Below, piece after piece: positions 1-8,202 of a stretch of DNA of 19,067 nucleotides; within the stretch, counting starts at the first letter, position 1, and each line of letters opens with the position of its first letter. The notes under the pieces were generated by a model. It did not search any database. It had not been told where the DNA came from and saw nothing but the letters and a program-made list of their open reading frames with translations. Made by a program: the position numbers and the translations under genes. Source of the DNA: Planctomycetota bacterium (GTDB lineage Bacteria > Planctomycetota > Phycisphaerae > UBA1845); contig JAJRSP010000165.1 in assembly GCA_024278775.1 (NCBI GenBank), positions 1-19,067 of the forward strand, written 5' to 3'.

Positions 1-342
1 CTACTTGAGATCTACCGGGAATCCAACGGACAAATCGAACTACTTCCCACGAGAAAGCTCGCCGAGTTGGATAAAAGATGGGAAGAAGACGCCGTCGTGC
101 TTGAGCTTCATGAGTTTGACTTAGACAACGATAGTGTAGCCGATGAGCTTTGTGACGTGTTCATGGGACCTCCGAGGCGGCCTTGGCGCAACTTGTTCGG
201 GAATAGAAAGATGCGCGCGATCGATGCACCGAGCGATTGGCCCGAGCCCATACGCCGGGGAACCAGTGTCGCCCGCAACGCCCCATGCCCATGCGGCAGT
301 GGTCACAAGTACAAGAAGTGCTGTGGGCGACGTTCTGATTGA
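1..342 (+). CDS. SEC-C motif protein, C-terminal part (5' end outside window)
   Basis: The reading frame is open from base 1 and ends at TGA 340-342, giving 113 visible residues; the true start lies left of the window. A TTG at 67 could start a 91-residue protein, but the upstream codons read on without a stop, so a truncated longer gene is more likely. The last 20 or so residues carry a SEC-C zinc-binding motif, [18 protein letters not shown], with the CxC...CC ligand pattern. This motif occurs at the C-terminus of SecA and in many unrelated small proteins as a metal-binding tail. The preceding part is acidic and shows no SecA helicase features, so this is probably not SecA. It is the only accepted plus-strand gene and converges on the next gene, with 57 bases between the stops. 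The specific function is unknown. Confidence 0.75.
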   Translation, partial: LLEIYRESNGQIELLPTRKLAELDKRWEEDAVVLELHEFDLDNDSVADELCDVFMGPPRRPWRNLFGNRKMRAIDAPSDWPEPIRRGTSVARNAPCPCGSGHKYKKCCGRRSD

Positions 343-399
343 TTCGCAGGTACCACGGCACAAGTGGTTTGATGGTAGTCCCTCTCCTCCGAACGTCGG

Positions 400-894
400 T
401 TAGTACCGCAGCATGCGGTGGTCGGCGTGACGGTATCTAAATCCGCACTCGGAACATCGACCCGTGCGATTCCCGCGAAGGTTGTACCCACATTGGACGC
501 ACAACCCTTTCCACTTGCGCCACCGCTGTCGCACGGGACCCGTAATAATCGGAATGGTACAAACGGTCGTGAGCAACCCGGTGGTCAGCCACAGGGGAAA
601 GACAAACCAAGTCGTGCGGTAAGGACCATTGAGGTGACTCGTGAGCAGGAACGATCCCTGGGTGGGTGTGGGGTCACGTGTGAGCGCGGCTTGGAACTCC
701 GACTGAATCTTCGTCTTGGTGGGCATGGTCAAGAGGCGCAATCCGCATACGCCGTCGATCAGGTAAACTCGGAGCGATTGGTTCGGCGTCACGTCGTAGC
801 GATACTGGACGGGGTGGGCATGGCTTTGTCGCCAGAGCAGCGCGCTCAGCGGCAAGATGACCATCGACGCCACAGCTAGTATCTTCAAAAGCAT
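400..894 (-). CDS. Small two-TM membrane protein with C-terminal zinc ribbon (planctomycete type)
   Basis: About 164 residues from the ATG at 894. An in-frame TTG at 945 would add 17 residues; neither start has a convincing Shine-Dalgarno site, and I prefer the ATG because a hydrophobic segment (residues 2-20) follows at once. A soluble, presumably extracytoplasmic stretch follows, then a second membrane segment (about 96-119), a basic stretch RQRWRKWKG, and a zinc ribbon with CVQC at 132-135 and CSEC at 147-150 in the context CGYNLRGNRTGRCSECG. That ribbon, after a TM segment, is characteristic of many uncharacterised planctomycete proteins, which makes it a useful taxonomic marker. The biochemical role is unknown. 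It follows the bat operon on the same strand, about 220 bases past its last stop, so it may be separately transcribed. Confidence 0.7.
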   Translation of the reverse strand: MLLKILAVASMVILPLSALLWRQSHAHPVQYRYDVTPNQSLRVYLIDGVCGLRLLTMPTKTKIQSEFQAALTRDPTPTQGSFLLTSHLNGPYRTTWFVFPLWLTTGLLTTVCTIPIITGPVRQRWRKWKGLCVQCGYNLRGNRTGRCSECGFRYRHADHRMLRY

Positions 895-945
895 GTAAAC
901 GATTCGATCCTGGAGTCGGCCACCGACCCACAGACCCCAAGCCAA

Positions 946-1115
946 CGTGTGCGACGACCCACCGGCGACCCGAAATACCCAACGACAACGGCAGCATTCT
1001 ACCCCGTATCGTCTTCATAATCCAAGTCGAAACTCGTCGGAAGACATGCGTTTCGTCGGATCAAACCGCCCCGGTGGGATGACAGTAGCTTGTGTCTCGG
1101 CAGAACCGGCTACAA
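946..1115. other. Noncoding gap downstream of the bat operon
   Basis: About 170 bases (220 if the ATG at 894 is used for the next gene) with no supported gene and no clear hairpin-plus-T-run terminator. It probably holds the operon end and any promoter of the zinc-ribbon protein gene. Confidence 0.5.
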
Positions 1116-1940
1116 TTAAAGCGTATTTCCGGTAACGAGATCGGCCGCCGACGCCTCAATCCACCCGGTCTGACCATCGGGGAGTTCGATGTCCCACCAT
1201 GCTCCACGCCGCTCACGCAGGTGAAACTCGGCACCCGGTTGCAATGGCTGTTCGAACTGTCGCTGATACCCGGCCCCCGGACCCTTGCTCACCACCACGT
1301 CCATAGCCGTCACCACGCCGGCCGGGGCGTGACGCGTCGCCCAGTATTCCGCAGCCACGGAACCGGCCAATAAGACCATCACGACAAAACAAGCTATGGC
1401 CGCGTACACGAGAGAACGACGCCGTACCAAGGCACGAGCCGAAAGGAGAAGCCAAAAGAGCGCATAAGTGATGAGGCACGCCACCACTCTGGAAATCCAT
1501 GTCGTCTCGAAATGCCAGAAGAACACATTGCGTATCACTGCGCCGCGTCGCGTCGGTTCGATATTGGTGATACGGCGGGAACGGGCCTCACGCAGGTTAT
1601 CCATCAAGAGCGGATCACGCGGGATGAGCCGCTCGGCGCGGCGGTAGTGAAGAATGGCCTGCCCGAGATCACCGGCTTGGAGAAAGCAATTCCCGAGGTC
1701 GTATTCGAGCGGACCGTTATCAATACCAGCGGCCACGAGACTGCCGAGCCGTTGCGCCGAGGATCGGAACATGCGGCGAGCGCGGTCCGGCTCCGCATCA
1801 CGGATGGATAGGGCTTCGTCGTAATCGATCATCGCCCGATCGAGTTCGGCCCGCCACTGGGCGTCGTCCGCCCGGACTGCATGCGGCACCGAAAGCAAAG
1901 GCACCATCCCGAACGCGAGTGTCAAGATAGCCCGAATCAT
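1116..1940 (-). CDS. batE: BatE-like TPR and SH3 domain membrane protein
   Basis: Last gene of the moxR-bat operon, 274 residues. The ATG at 1940 overlaps the TGA of the upstream BatD gene as ATGA; the frame extends further upstream only inside BatD. Residues 1-24 form a signal peptide (MIRAILTLAFGMVPLLSVPH, cleaved near AVRA-DD). A TPR-like helical region follows at about 30-115, including YDLGNCFLQAGDLGQAILHY. Two membrane segments lie near 150-168 and 178-196, and a C-terminal bacterial SH3-type domain at about 205-265 contains GPGAGYQRQF and GQTGWIEAS. TPR, two TM and SH3 in this order is the usual BatE layout. Such proteins are thought to act as periplasmic or membrane scaffold partners of VWA proteins. 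No direct activity is known, so the role is inferred from the operon. Confidence 0.85.
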   Translation of the reverse strand: MIRAILTLAFGMVPLLSVPHAVRADDAQWRAELDRAMIDYDEALSIRDAEPDRARRMFRSSAQRLGSLVAAGIDNGPLEYDLGNCFLQAGDLGQAILHYRRAERLIPRDPLLMDNLREARSRRITNIEPTRRGAVIRNVFFWHFETTWISRVVACLITYALFWLLLSARALVRRRSLVYAAIACFVVMVLLAGSVAAEYWATRHAPAGVVTAMDVVVSKGPGAGYQRQFEQPLQPGAEFHLRERRGAWWDIELPDGQTGWIEASAADLVTGNTL

Positions 1941-3736
1941 GACGCCCCCCTTTCCAACTTTCGCAGCCATTGACGAAGCTCCTTGGAGGCCTCTCGCGGC
2001 GAAACAGCCTGAGCGGCGCTGGGCGCATAACGAAGGGCGTCGCACTGTTCGAGGAAGTCGGTGATCGGCGCAATGGTCGCATCGTCAAAGCCGCGCTCAC
2101 GCAAAATACCCCGGCATTCGTCAGCAGTAAGGTGCCCCTGCCCCACATTGAACCGATCGGAGATATAGCCGCCCAGCGCCTGGGCGAGTCCGGCCAGTTG
2201 GTCGGCAGAGTCCGGCAATGTGAGTGATCGTTTGATGGCACGGTGGGCGCTCATCGCGGCCTTGCTGGCTCTCGCATAACCAATATCGCGGCGCATCCGC
2301 TCGCGTCGTTTGGCGGTGAGTGTCACGCCCAGGCACAGAAAGGGTGGGAGCACCAGCGCCGCGAACGCCAAGGGAGAAGGAACGGTCATGGCATGGTCAA
2401 CAAGCACCACGTCGGGGTCCACGTAGTTGGGCATGATGCCGCCGGAGACTACGGTCAGCGTGGTGGTCTCGGTCTTGTGGTTGGGCGCATCGAGCGTCAC
2501 CGATTGTTCGTCTGCATGACTCGGCGCATCAACCACGATGTCAATCGGGTCGCTCGTCAGTGTGACGTACGTCTCACGGGCGGTGTCGAAGTATGACCAG
2601 GTGATGGCTGGGATCGTTTGTTCGCCGGCTTGTCGCGGGAAGAGCGCGCGACGAAAACGCTTTGCACCGCCCTCCACGTCCCCCACAAGCTCGTCCGTGG
2701 TGAAGTCAAAGCGGCTGGTCAATTCGGCATGGGCGGACAGATCGGGACCGGCCACACCCTCGACCGGACGACCTTTGATCGTAATGGTGAGTGTCACCGG
2801 CTGGCCCTTTTCGATGCGATTCGGCTTGACATCCACCGCCATGGTGTATCGGCCTATCGCGCCGGTGAAATCGGGCGGGCGGGTGTCCAACGGTGGGTCC
2901 AGCACACGCACGACAATGGCATCGGCTCGCGCCGTCTCCCTCCGGTGTCGGCTGATCTCTGATCGCCCGAAGAATCCGCGTCGAATGGCTGTGGGGTAAT
3001 TGGCTTTTAGAAAAATCGGCCCGATCTCTATCTGGCCGCTTTGCTCCGCACGAATCCGACGTGTGACCCGGAACACTTCATACTTGTGACGCTGCCCGTT
3101 GGAATCACGAAGCCACTGTTCCGATCGGTTGGCCTGCCCACCGGCAAACACGGAGATTTCCGACGCACCAAGATCGAGCACCTGGCGAAGCAGATCGACG
3201 TCGTATTCTCGACCGTGGATGACGACCTTTCGAATACCAATGGGGAGCGTAGCCGTGTAGCTTTCCGTCACATAGAGATCACGCGGGGTCACCTCAAGCC
3301 CTGCAAAGATCATGCGGTCACCACGCGGACCGGCGTCTGAGGGAGCGGCTCGAACGGAAACCTGCACGGCGTTGGATAGGTGTGTGGTGCCGCCCGCCTC
3401 CACCGAAAACGGCCCCAGCGTGTACGTGCCGGGCTTTTTGGCGCTGAGGCGCAGGTGAAACGTGTACGTCGTCTTGCTCGTCCGACGCCCGTTGATGATG
3501 GACTGTTGTTGAAACAACGCGGGGGTATCGTTGGTCAGACGCACGTCAAGCCCCGGAGGCGTGTCAGCACGCGGCAACGAGGGTTCACCCGTATTCGTAC
3601 AAATGAGCTGCGCGTTGACGACCTCCCCGACTTCCAGCGTGGTGGTCGGCAACACGAGGGACACGTCGGGCTGTTGCGCCTGAGTCGCCACAGCGCATGC
3701 CAACCACACCATGAAAATGAGCGCTATGCGGTTCAC
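1937..3736 (-). CDS. batD: BatD family protein, large membrane-anchored periplasmic protein
   Basis: 599 residues from the GTG at 3736, which shares one base with the TAG of the preceding gene (TAGTG). A TTG at 3742 is possible, but AAGGA sits 6 nt before the GTG and would touch the TTG. The protein has a signal peptide (MNRIALIFMVWLACAVATQA), then a long beta-rich extracytoplasmic region of the BatD (oxygen tolerance, Pfam BatD) type with the typical opening VSLVLPTTTLEVGEVVNAQL and a central AEQSGQIEIGPIFLKANYP block. A single membrane segment near residues 460-480 (FAALVLPPFLCLGVTLTA) is followed by a cytoplasmic helical domain of about 120 residues. That last domain resembles the C-terminus of the lipoprotein encoded at 7051-8175. 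BatD proteins are thought to form a membrane complex with BatA/BatB; the molecular function is unknown. Confidence 0.9.
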   Translation of the reverse strand: MNRIALIFMVWLACAVATQAQQPDVSLVLPTTTLEVGEVVNAQLICTNTGEPSLPRADTPPGLDVRLTNDTPALFQQQSIINGRRTSKTTYTFHLRLSAKKPGTYTLGPFSVEAGGTTHLSNAVQVSVRAAPSDAGPRGDRMIFAGLEVTPRDLYVTESYTATLPIGIRKVVIHGREYDVDLLRQVLDLGASEISVFAGGQANRSEQWLRDSNGQRHKYEVFRVTRRIRAEQSGQIEIGPIFLKANYPTAIRRGFFGRSEISRHRRETARADAIVVRVLDPPLDTRPPDFTGAIGRYTMAVDVKPNRIEKGQPVTLTITIKGRPVEGVAGPDLSAHAELTSRFDFTTDELVGDVEGGAKRFRRALFPRQAGEQTIPAITWSYFDTARETYVTLTSDPIDIVVDAPSHADEQSVTLDAPNHKTETTTLTVVSGGIMPNYVDPDVVLVDHAMTVPSPLAFAALVLPPFLCLGVTLTAKRRERMRRDIGYARASKAAMSAHRAIKRSLTLPDSADQLAGLAQALGGYISDRFNVGQGHLTADECRGILRERGFDDATIAPITDFLEQCDALRYAPSAAQAVSPREASKELRQWLRKLERGAS

Positions 3737-4788
3737 TACCAATCCTTATCCGCCGGTCGCACGGGGACCACCGCACGGTGTTTCTTTCGGTTCTTCTGGC
3801 GCTGTCGCTGTGCCTGCATCATCTCGCGAAGTTTCCGCTCGGCCTGCTCACGGGATACATCCTGTTGATGCTGTTGCGCTTCGGTTGGTTTTTCACTCTG
3901 ATCCTCCTTCGCATCCGATGGCTTATTTTTCTGCTGCTGAGAATCTTGTGGGTCCGTAGACTCCTGATCTTGCTTGTCCTCCGACTGTTGCTGATCCTGG
4001 CTTTGCTCGTCCTGATTCTGGTTCTTCTGATCGTCACTTTTCGGCTGATCTTCGTTTGGTTGATCCTGGTTTTTCTGCTGATCGCCGTTCTGTTGTTGGT
4101 CTTGATTGTCTTTCTTATCGTCCTTGTCTTTCTTGTCGTCCTTTTCATCGTTTTGCTGTTGCTGCTGTTGCATTTGTTGTTTGATCTGTCTCCAGGCGGC
4201 CCCGGCTTTGTAGTTCGCATCTTTCGCCGACTCATGATCGGGTTGGTGGGCGAGCACGCTCTGATACCGTTGCATCGCGTTCTCCAATCGCTCCAACGCA
4301 ACCTCCGGTTTGTCCATCGCCGCCAGGGCTTCGGCGTGATACGCCGCGCCCTCGCCGTAGAGCGCGTCGTCGGCCAGCGCATCCGACTTACCGAGCCAGG
4401 CTCGACGAAACGCTTCACGAGCGCTCTCGTATTCACCAAGTTGGTAATGGCTCAGCCCTTCGGCAAAGGCGATCTCTCGTGCGTCGGGTTGGAGTTTCTC
4501 CGCGTGCTTATAATGGCGCAGGGCATCTTTCGCCGCACCCGCACGGAGTAGCTGATTGCCCTCGTGTACCGAATCGTAGGCGTCAAGTGTGAGCGGTGGG
4601 CCCGGAAGCGAACCCGGCGTAGTCGGCGGCGTTTCCTTCTGTTTTGGTGTCACCGTCTCAGGGGATGTCGGCGCGTGTACCGGCTGGGCGCACGCGACGG
4701 GATCAAGCCCCGGTGTGAGGCCGATCAGGACGGCAGCGATGAAAGCACCTGTCAGGCGATGTGGGAGGCACGGCCTCGAGTTCCTCAT
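3736..4788 (-). CDS. batC: BatC-like TPR protein with Gln/Asp/Lys-rich low-complexity tail
   Basis: 350 residues. The ATG at 4788 overlaps the TGA of the upstream VWA gene (ATGA) and has GGAGG 7 nt upstream; a GTG at 4806 would put that site inside the gene. A signal peptide spans about residues 1-35 (ending DPVACAQ), followed by a Pro/Thr linker. TPR units cover about 70-195, with repeats such as GNQLLRAGAAKDALRHYKHA and GLSHYQLGEYESAREAFRRA. From about 205 to 310 the chain is almost entirely Gln, Asp, Lys, Asn, Glu and Ser. It ends in a basic helix rich in Arg/Gln (REMMQAQRQRQKNRKKHR). TPR followed by a charged low-complexity tail matches BatC-type members of bat operons, which probably serve as assembly scaffolds. 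The low-complexity part is likely disordered and would hinder homology searches. Confidence 0.85.
   Translation of the reverse strand: MRNSRPCLPHRLTGAFIAAVLIGLTPGLDPVACAQPVHAPTSPETVTPKQKETPPTTPGSLPGPPLTLDAYDSVHEGNQLLRAGAAKDALRHYKHAEKLQPDAREIAFAEGLSHYQLGEYESAREAFRRAWLGKSDALADDALYGEGAAYHAEALAAMDKPEVALERLENAMQRYQSVLAHQPDHESAKDANYKAGAAWRQIKQQMQQQQQQNDEKDDKKDKDDKKDNQDQQQNGDQQKNQDQPNEDQPKSDDQKNQNQDEQSQDQQQSEDKQDQESTDPQDSQQQKNKPSDAKEDQSEKPTEAQQHQQDVSREQAERKLREMMQAQRQRQKNRKKHRAVVPVRPADKDW
3743..3747 (-). promoter_or_regulatory. Ribosome binding site deciding the BatD start
   Basis: AAGGA on the minus strand, 6 bases before the GTG at 3736. It abuts the alternative TTG at 3742, so the GTG that shares a base with the upstream TAG is favoured. 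Confidence 0.6.
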
Positions 4789-5945
4789 GTCGTAGCCTCC
4801 TGCCACATTCGCATCGGCAACTCATCACCCACCGACCTGGATTCCCCAATGAGGGTTTCCATGGCCAACAGAAGTAAAGCGGCCAGCACAAACCACTGAT
4901 AGCGCGGCGTGTGTCGGATACGATCTTCCGTCGATAGTTCACTCTGGTGCATGTCGGCGATTGCATCAACAAGCTGAGGCAACTGCTTCAGCGGTACATA
5001 TTGCCCGTGAGCCACCCCGGCGATGTTGTTGAGGGTAGGTATGTTGAGTTTCGAGAACACGATCTGACCGTCATGCAACAGCGGTTTGCTGGAATGTGCG
5101 GACTCGGGCACGCGAGCCCCAGCCGTCGAGCCGGGCGCTCCGACCCCCACCGTGTAGACATGGATGTGGTGTTCCTCCCATGCAATCTGGGCCTCCGCCG
5201 TCGGATCGCCCTCGTGATCGTCTCCGTCCGTGACGACAAGTAGCACCTTAGTGGCTTCCTCCGGGGAGCGGGCGAACATGTCCACCGCACGGCGAATGGC
5301 CTGTGCGATGGCCGTACCACCGCGCGGCGCGGATGACGTGTCCAGCGCCGCGAGTTTTTCACGAAATGCGAGTGAATCCGTGGTCAGCGGCAGCCGAAGC
5401 GACGCGGCACCGGCAAACGCGAGCAAACCGAACCGGTTGGCCCGCCGAAACACCGTACGCTCGGTGAGCTGCTGGCGTATACGTTCCTTCGCCACGGACA
5501 AACGATTCGGCGGCACATCCGACGCAAGCATGGAACGCGACACATCCATCGCCACCACCACGTCAACCCCACGGACTTTGACCTTGGACAAATAGATGCC
5601 CCATCGTGGGCCGATCACTCCGGCCACCACAAACGCCACACTCAGCACGACAAGTCCGTCGCGAAACGCCTGCTTGCCCGGGCTCACGCTACGGGTCAGC
5701 AGCGGGGCCAGTTCTGCAGAGGCGAACCGCGTAAGCGCCGCCCGTTTTCTTTGCACATTCAGAAGAACAATCAACCCGGCACACGGCACAGCACCCACGA
5801 GCCACCATAAATGCGGATGGTCAAACAGCAGCGTGTCTACGTCGATGGTGGCCGCGAGCGCCGCGCCGAGTCCTACGACCGCGAGTGGTAACGCGATCGC
5901 CCAGAACAACCACGACCCATAAGGATAGACCGGTCTTCGGCTCAT
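4785..5945 (-). CDS. batB: Membrane VWA domain protein, BatB-like
   Basis: 386 residues from the ATG at 5945, which overlaps the stop of the previous gene (ATGA) and has GGAGG 5 nt upstream. Three N-terminal membrane segments lie at about 12-34, 47-63 and 97-113, followed by a von Willebrand factor A domain from about 128 to 320, and a C-terminal membrane segment WFVLAALLLLAMETLI. The metal-ion-dependent adhesion site looks complete: D134-V-S136-R-S138, Thr211 in GGTAIAQAI, and TDGDD at 239-243. The basic VNVQRKRAALTRF-like stretch after the second segment is typical of Bat VWA proteins. It is the second of two consecutive VWA genes and is longer at the N-terminus than the first. It probably forms a metal-dependent interaction surface with BatD/TPR partners under control of the MoxR ATPase. 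Confidence 0.88.
   Translation of the reverse strand: MSRRPVYPYGSWLFWAIALPLAVVGLGAALAATIDVDTLLFDHPHLWWLVGAVPCAGLIVLLNVQRKRAALTRFASAELAPLLTRSVSPGKQAFRDGLVVLSVAFVVAGVIGPRWGIYLSKVKVRGVDVVVAMDVSRSMLASDVPPNRLSVAKERIRQQLTERTVFRRANRFGLLAFAGAASLRLPLTTDSLAFREKLAALDTSSAPRGGTAIAQAIRRAVDMFARSPEEATKVLLVVTDGDDHEGDPTAEAQIAWEEHHIHVYTVGVGAPGSTAGARVPESAHSSKPLLHDGQIVFSKLNIPTLNNIAGVAHGQYVPLKQLPQLVDAIADMHQSELSTEDRIRHTPRYQWFVLAALLLLAMETLIGESRSVGDELPMRMWQEATT
4796..4800 (-). promoter_or_regulatory. Ribosome binding site deciding the BatC-like start
   Basis: GGAGG on the minus strand, 7 bases before the ATG at 4788 and inside the end of the upstream VWA gene. It would lie within the coding region if the GTG at 4806 were used. 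Confidence 0.7.
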
Positions 5946-7054
5946 GGTATCCTCCGGAAACGTGTGGAGACCAGGAGTAGTTCGGTCATCAACAGCCCCA
6001 GCCCGCAAAGCATCGCGATCTTGGCCGCCTCGATATCATCGCGAAACGTTCGTTCGCCGGTGCGTCGCGTTTCGAGTCTGTCGATCTCCTCATAGATCGT
6101 GGTGAGTGATTGGGTGTCGGTGGCACGGAAATACTTGCCACCCGTGGCGCTGGCGATGGCTTTTAACGAAGTCTCATCCACGCCGCGCCCGGAGCGCATC
6201 ATGCCAAACAGCCCCCGCGGGGCCTGCGCGCTGCCGACAGCTCCGATCGTGTAGATCTTGATGCCGAGTTCGGCCGCGACCTTGGCCGCCGCGACCGGAT
6301 CCGGTGGTGGTACCGCGGCGTTCGGCGGCGGGTTGTCGGCCCCGTCGGTCAGAAGAATCATCACACGACTCTTGGCCGCCTCCGCACCGGGTACCCCCTC
6401 GACCGCCTGCGTACCCGCGCGGCGCAGGTCGTCAGTCGCCAGCACGATCGCATCGCCGAGCGAGGTGTAGCCCGCCTCCTCATCCTCGCGGACCTGCCGT
6501 CCGTCAACCCAGCCGGGGATTTCCGTGTCTTTGAGAAGGTCGATCACGCTGGCGTGATCGAGCGTAAGCGGGCAGTTTGTATCGGCGTACATGGCGAACG
6601 TGGTCATACCGATCAGGTCGTTATCGCGACCGCCAAGAGGACCGGCACCGAGCACGAAATCATGGAACACCTGTTTGACCGCGTCGAGTCGTCGGGCCGG
6701 CCTACCCCGTACCACAAAATCCTGCTCGCTCATCGAGCCCGATACATCGAGGACCATCTGTATCGCGATGCCTTTGCGCGAATCCACGTACTCACCACCC
6801 GACTGTGGTCGGGCCAACGCGACGATCAACGCGAGGATAGCCAGAGAACGAAGCAGCGGCAGAACGTATCGGCCACGCGTCGCCCACGAGGCTCCGATCG
6901 CGCGAAATGCCTCGGTAGAACTAAAACGCAGCGTGGGCCGACGCGAGTTCCGGAACGCCCGCCACCATACGATCGGGATCAACAGAAGCAGCACGAAACA
7001 CAACCAGCCAAACGGCGGCTGCGGGGCGAAGCGTTCCTGGAGGTAGGACATCAT
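5942..7054 (-). CDS. batA: Membrane VWA domain protein, BatA-like
   Basis: 370 residues. The start is a double ATG (7054 and 7051); the first forms an ATGA overlap with the upstream gene and GAGG lies 4 to 7 nt before. Membrane segments are at about 17-31 and 63-81, the second ending in the family hallmark ARPQ (81-84). The VWA domain spans about 96-320 with an intact MIDAS: D103-V-S105-G-S107, Thr197 in GYTSLGDAI, and LLTDGADN near 234-241. A C-terminal membrane segment (about 345-366) follows. This is the standard BatA arrangement with short N-terminal and C-terminal anchors around an extracytoplasmic or cytoplasmic VWA domain. It is encoded directly before the second VWA protein, and the pair may form a heteromer. 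The substrate is not known. Confidence 0.9.
   Translation of the reverse strand: MMSYLQERFAPQPPFGWLCFVLLLLIPIVWWRAFRNSRRPTLRFSSTEAFRAIGASWATRGRYVLPLLRSLAILALIVALARPQSGGEYVDSRKGIAIQMVLDVSGSMSEQDFVVRGRPARRLDAVKQVFHDFVLGAGPLGGRDNDLIGMTTFAMYADTNCPLTLDHASVIDLLKDTEIPGWVDGRQVREDEEAGYTSLGDAIVLATDDLRRAGTQAVEGVPGAEAAKSRVMILLTDGADNPPPNAAVPPPDPVAAAKVAAELGIKIYTIGAVGSAQAPRGLFGMMRSGRGVDETSLKAIASATGGKYFRATDTQSLTTIYEEIDRLETRRTGERTFRDDIEAAKIAMLCGLGLLMTELLLVSTRFRRIP
5951..5955 (-). promoter_or_regulatory. Ribosome binding site deciding the second VWA protein start
   Basis: GGAGG on the minus strand, 5 bases before the ATG at 5945, inside the last codons of the upstream VWA gene. It supports the ATGA start over the longer frame reaching 6008. 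Confidence 0.7.
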
Positions 7055-8175
7055 GACGCCTCACCCCCGACGCCTGCGGCGACCAAGGGAGTGTGTTCAT
7101 CCGTTTTTTCGGTGAGGCGCGTCTTCTCGATGAACGTCTCGGCCGCCCGAAGCGCCTGATCGGCCTCGTGTGATGCCGGTTCATGCCGGGCATATTTCAC
7201 CAGATCACACGCAGTCAGAAATTGGCCCAGCGTGGATGCGTGAGATGCCCCAAAACGCGGATCGTCACGGCTGGCGGCGAGAAACTCCTCGGTGGTCATA
7301 TCAGGGGCCGACACAGAGAAACGGCGTTCGACGTAGCCACGCACGATACCGCTGATTCGATAGTAATACTCCTGAGCGAGACCTTTAGACAGCAGGTCCG
7401 CCGCGACCAGAGCGGCCAGTTGTTCTCGCGCCCAAACGTGCGCGGGCACCGGGCGGACGATTTCACCTAGATGTCTGCGGCGGCGAAGGAGGTAGAGCCC
7501 GAAGCCCACGGCCAGGAGCGCTGCAAGGATACCGGCCCACGCGGCGATGGATACCGGACGATGAAGCTCAACCGGGTCGGGCATATGAATGTCGGCCAGC
7601 TCCGTCGCGGAAAGCGGCTCGGTCCGCACATCGCTCACCACAAGAGAAACCGGCTCTGTCGACAGGGTAGTTGTTTCAGGCTCATCCTGCGCGGCCGTTT
7701 CATCCGCGTGAGGCCTTGTGTCGGTAAACGACACCGTCGCCGCCGGCAATTCATACTCTCCGGGTAAATAGCAGGTCAGATCATACTCATATCGCCATCG
7801 CAATCGCTCGTCGCCATCCGGTACGGCCTCCTGCTTACCCAAAAACTTCGCGCCAAGCTCAAACCGGCGGTCCCCTTCAAGCAAAGCGACCAGGTAATCG
7901 TCCACCCGTACCGTCACGCCGCGCACCGCGGATACTTCCACGACAAGCTTCACGCGATCATTAACGGTGAGGTTGTCCGTCGCGAGCGAGAGGCTGAGTT
8001 CGACAGGCCCGCCCGTAGCCGCCCGCGTAATGACCCGATGATCGTCGGGCGGGGAACTGGGTTGATCCGGCGTCCTGGTGCACCCGGAAAGGGCTGCCGC
8101 GACAAGGGCCGCGCCAACAATCCCCACGTCGAATCGGACGTGCGCGTGGCAATGGTTACGGGTGATCGTTTTCAC
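7051..8175 (-). CDS. BatD-like lipoprotein with cytoplasmic C-terminal helical domain
   Basis: 374 residues from the GTG at 8175, chosen because GGGGAG lies about 10 nt upstream; the alternative GTG at 8187 sits immediately after the same purine run. The N-terminus is a lipoprotein signal with lipobox L29-S-G-C32. A beta-rich extracytoplasmic region of about 140 residues follows (VELSLSLATDNLTVNDRVKL, then YLPGEYELPAATVSFTD), as in half of a BatD protein. A membrane segment (IAAWAGILAALLAVGFGLYL) leads to a basic stretch RRRRHLGE and a helical cytoplasmic domain containing YYYRISGIVRGYVERRF and FLTACDLVKYA. That C-terminal domain is shared with the BatD protein encoded at 1937-3736. Planctomycete and bacteroidete bat operons often carry such a protein between DUF58 and BatA. 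Its precise role is unknown; lipidated and TM-anchored at once, it probably brackets the VWA proteins. Confidence 0.8.
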   Translation of the reverse strand: MKTITRNHCHAHVRFDVGIVGAALVAAALSGCTRTPDQPSSPPDDHRVITRAATGGPVELSLSLATDNLTVNDRVKLVVEVSAVRGVTVRVDDYLVALLEGDRRFELGAKFLGKQEAVPDGDERLRWRYEYDLTCYLPGEYELPAATVSFTDTRPHADETAAQDEPETTTLSTEPVSLVVSDVRTEPLSATELADIHMPDPVELHRPVSIAAWAGILAALLAVGFGLYLLRRRRHLGEIVRPVPAHVWAREQLAALVAADLLSKGLAQEYYYRISGIVRGYVERRFSVSAPDMTTEEFLAASRDDPRFGASHASTLGQFLTACDLVKYARHEPASHEADQALRAAETFIEKTRLTEKTDEHTPLVAAGVGGEAS

Positions 8176-8202
8176 CGCTTCGGTCACTCCCCTTCGGCGG
8201 GT

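Noticed and set aside
352..368. Short inverted repeat ACCAC/GTGGT between the two convergent genes at the left end, as a terminator
   Set aside because: Only 5 bp with a 7-base loop and a three-base T stretch; too weak to call.
3810..4175. Tandem repeat array or CRISPR-like repeat in the CAG/GAT/AAG-rich stretch
   Set aside because: The repetition follows from biased amino acids in one open reading frame; there are no regular spacers or exact repeat units.
3778..4551. A 257-codon plus-strand frame that reads like a polytopic membrane protein made of Leu, Ile and Val
   Set aside because: It is antisense to the TPR protein gene. The complement of Gln/Lys/Asp/Asn codons reads as Leu/Val/Ile codons, so the hydrophobic sequence is an artefact of the low-complexity tail.
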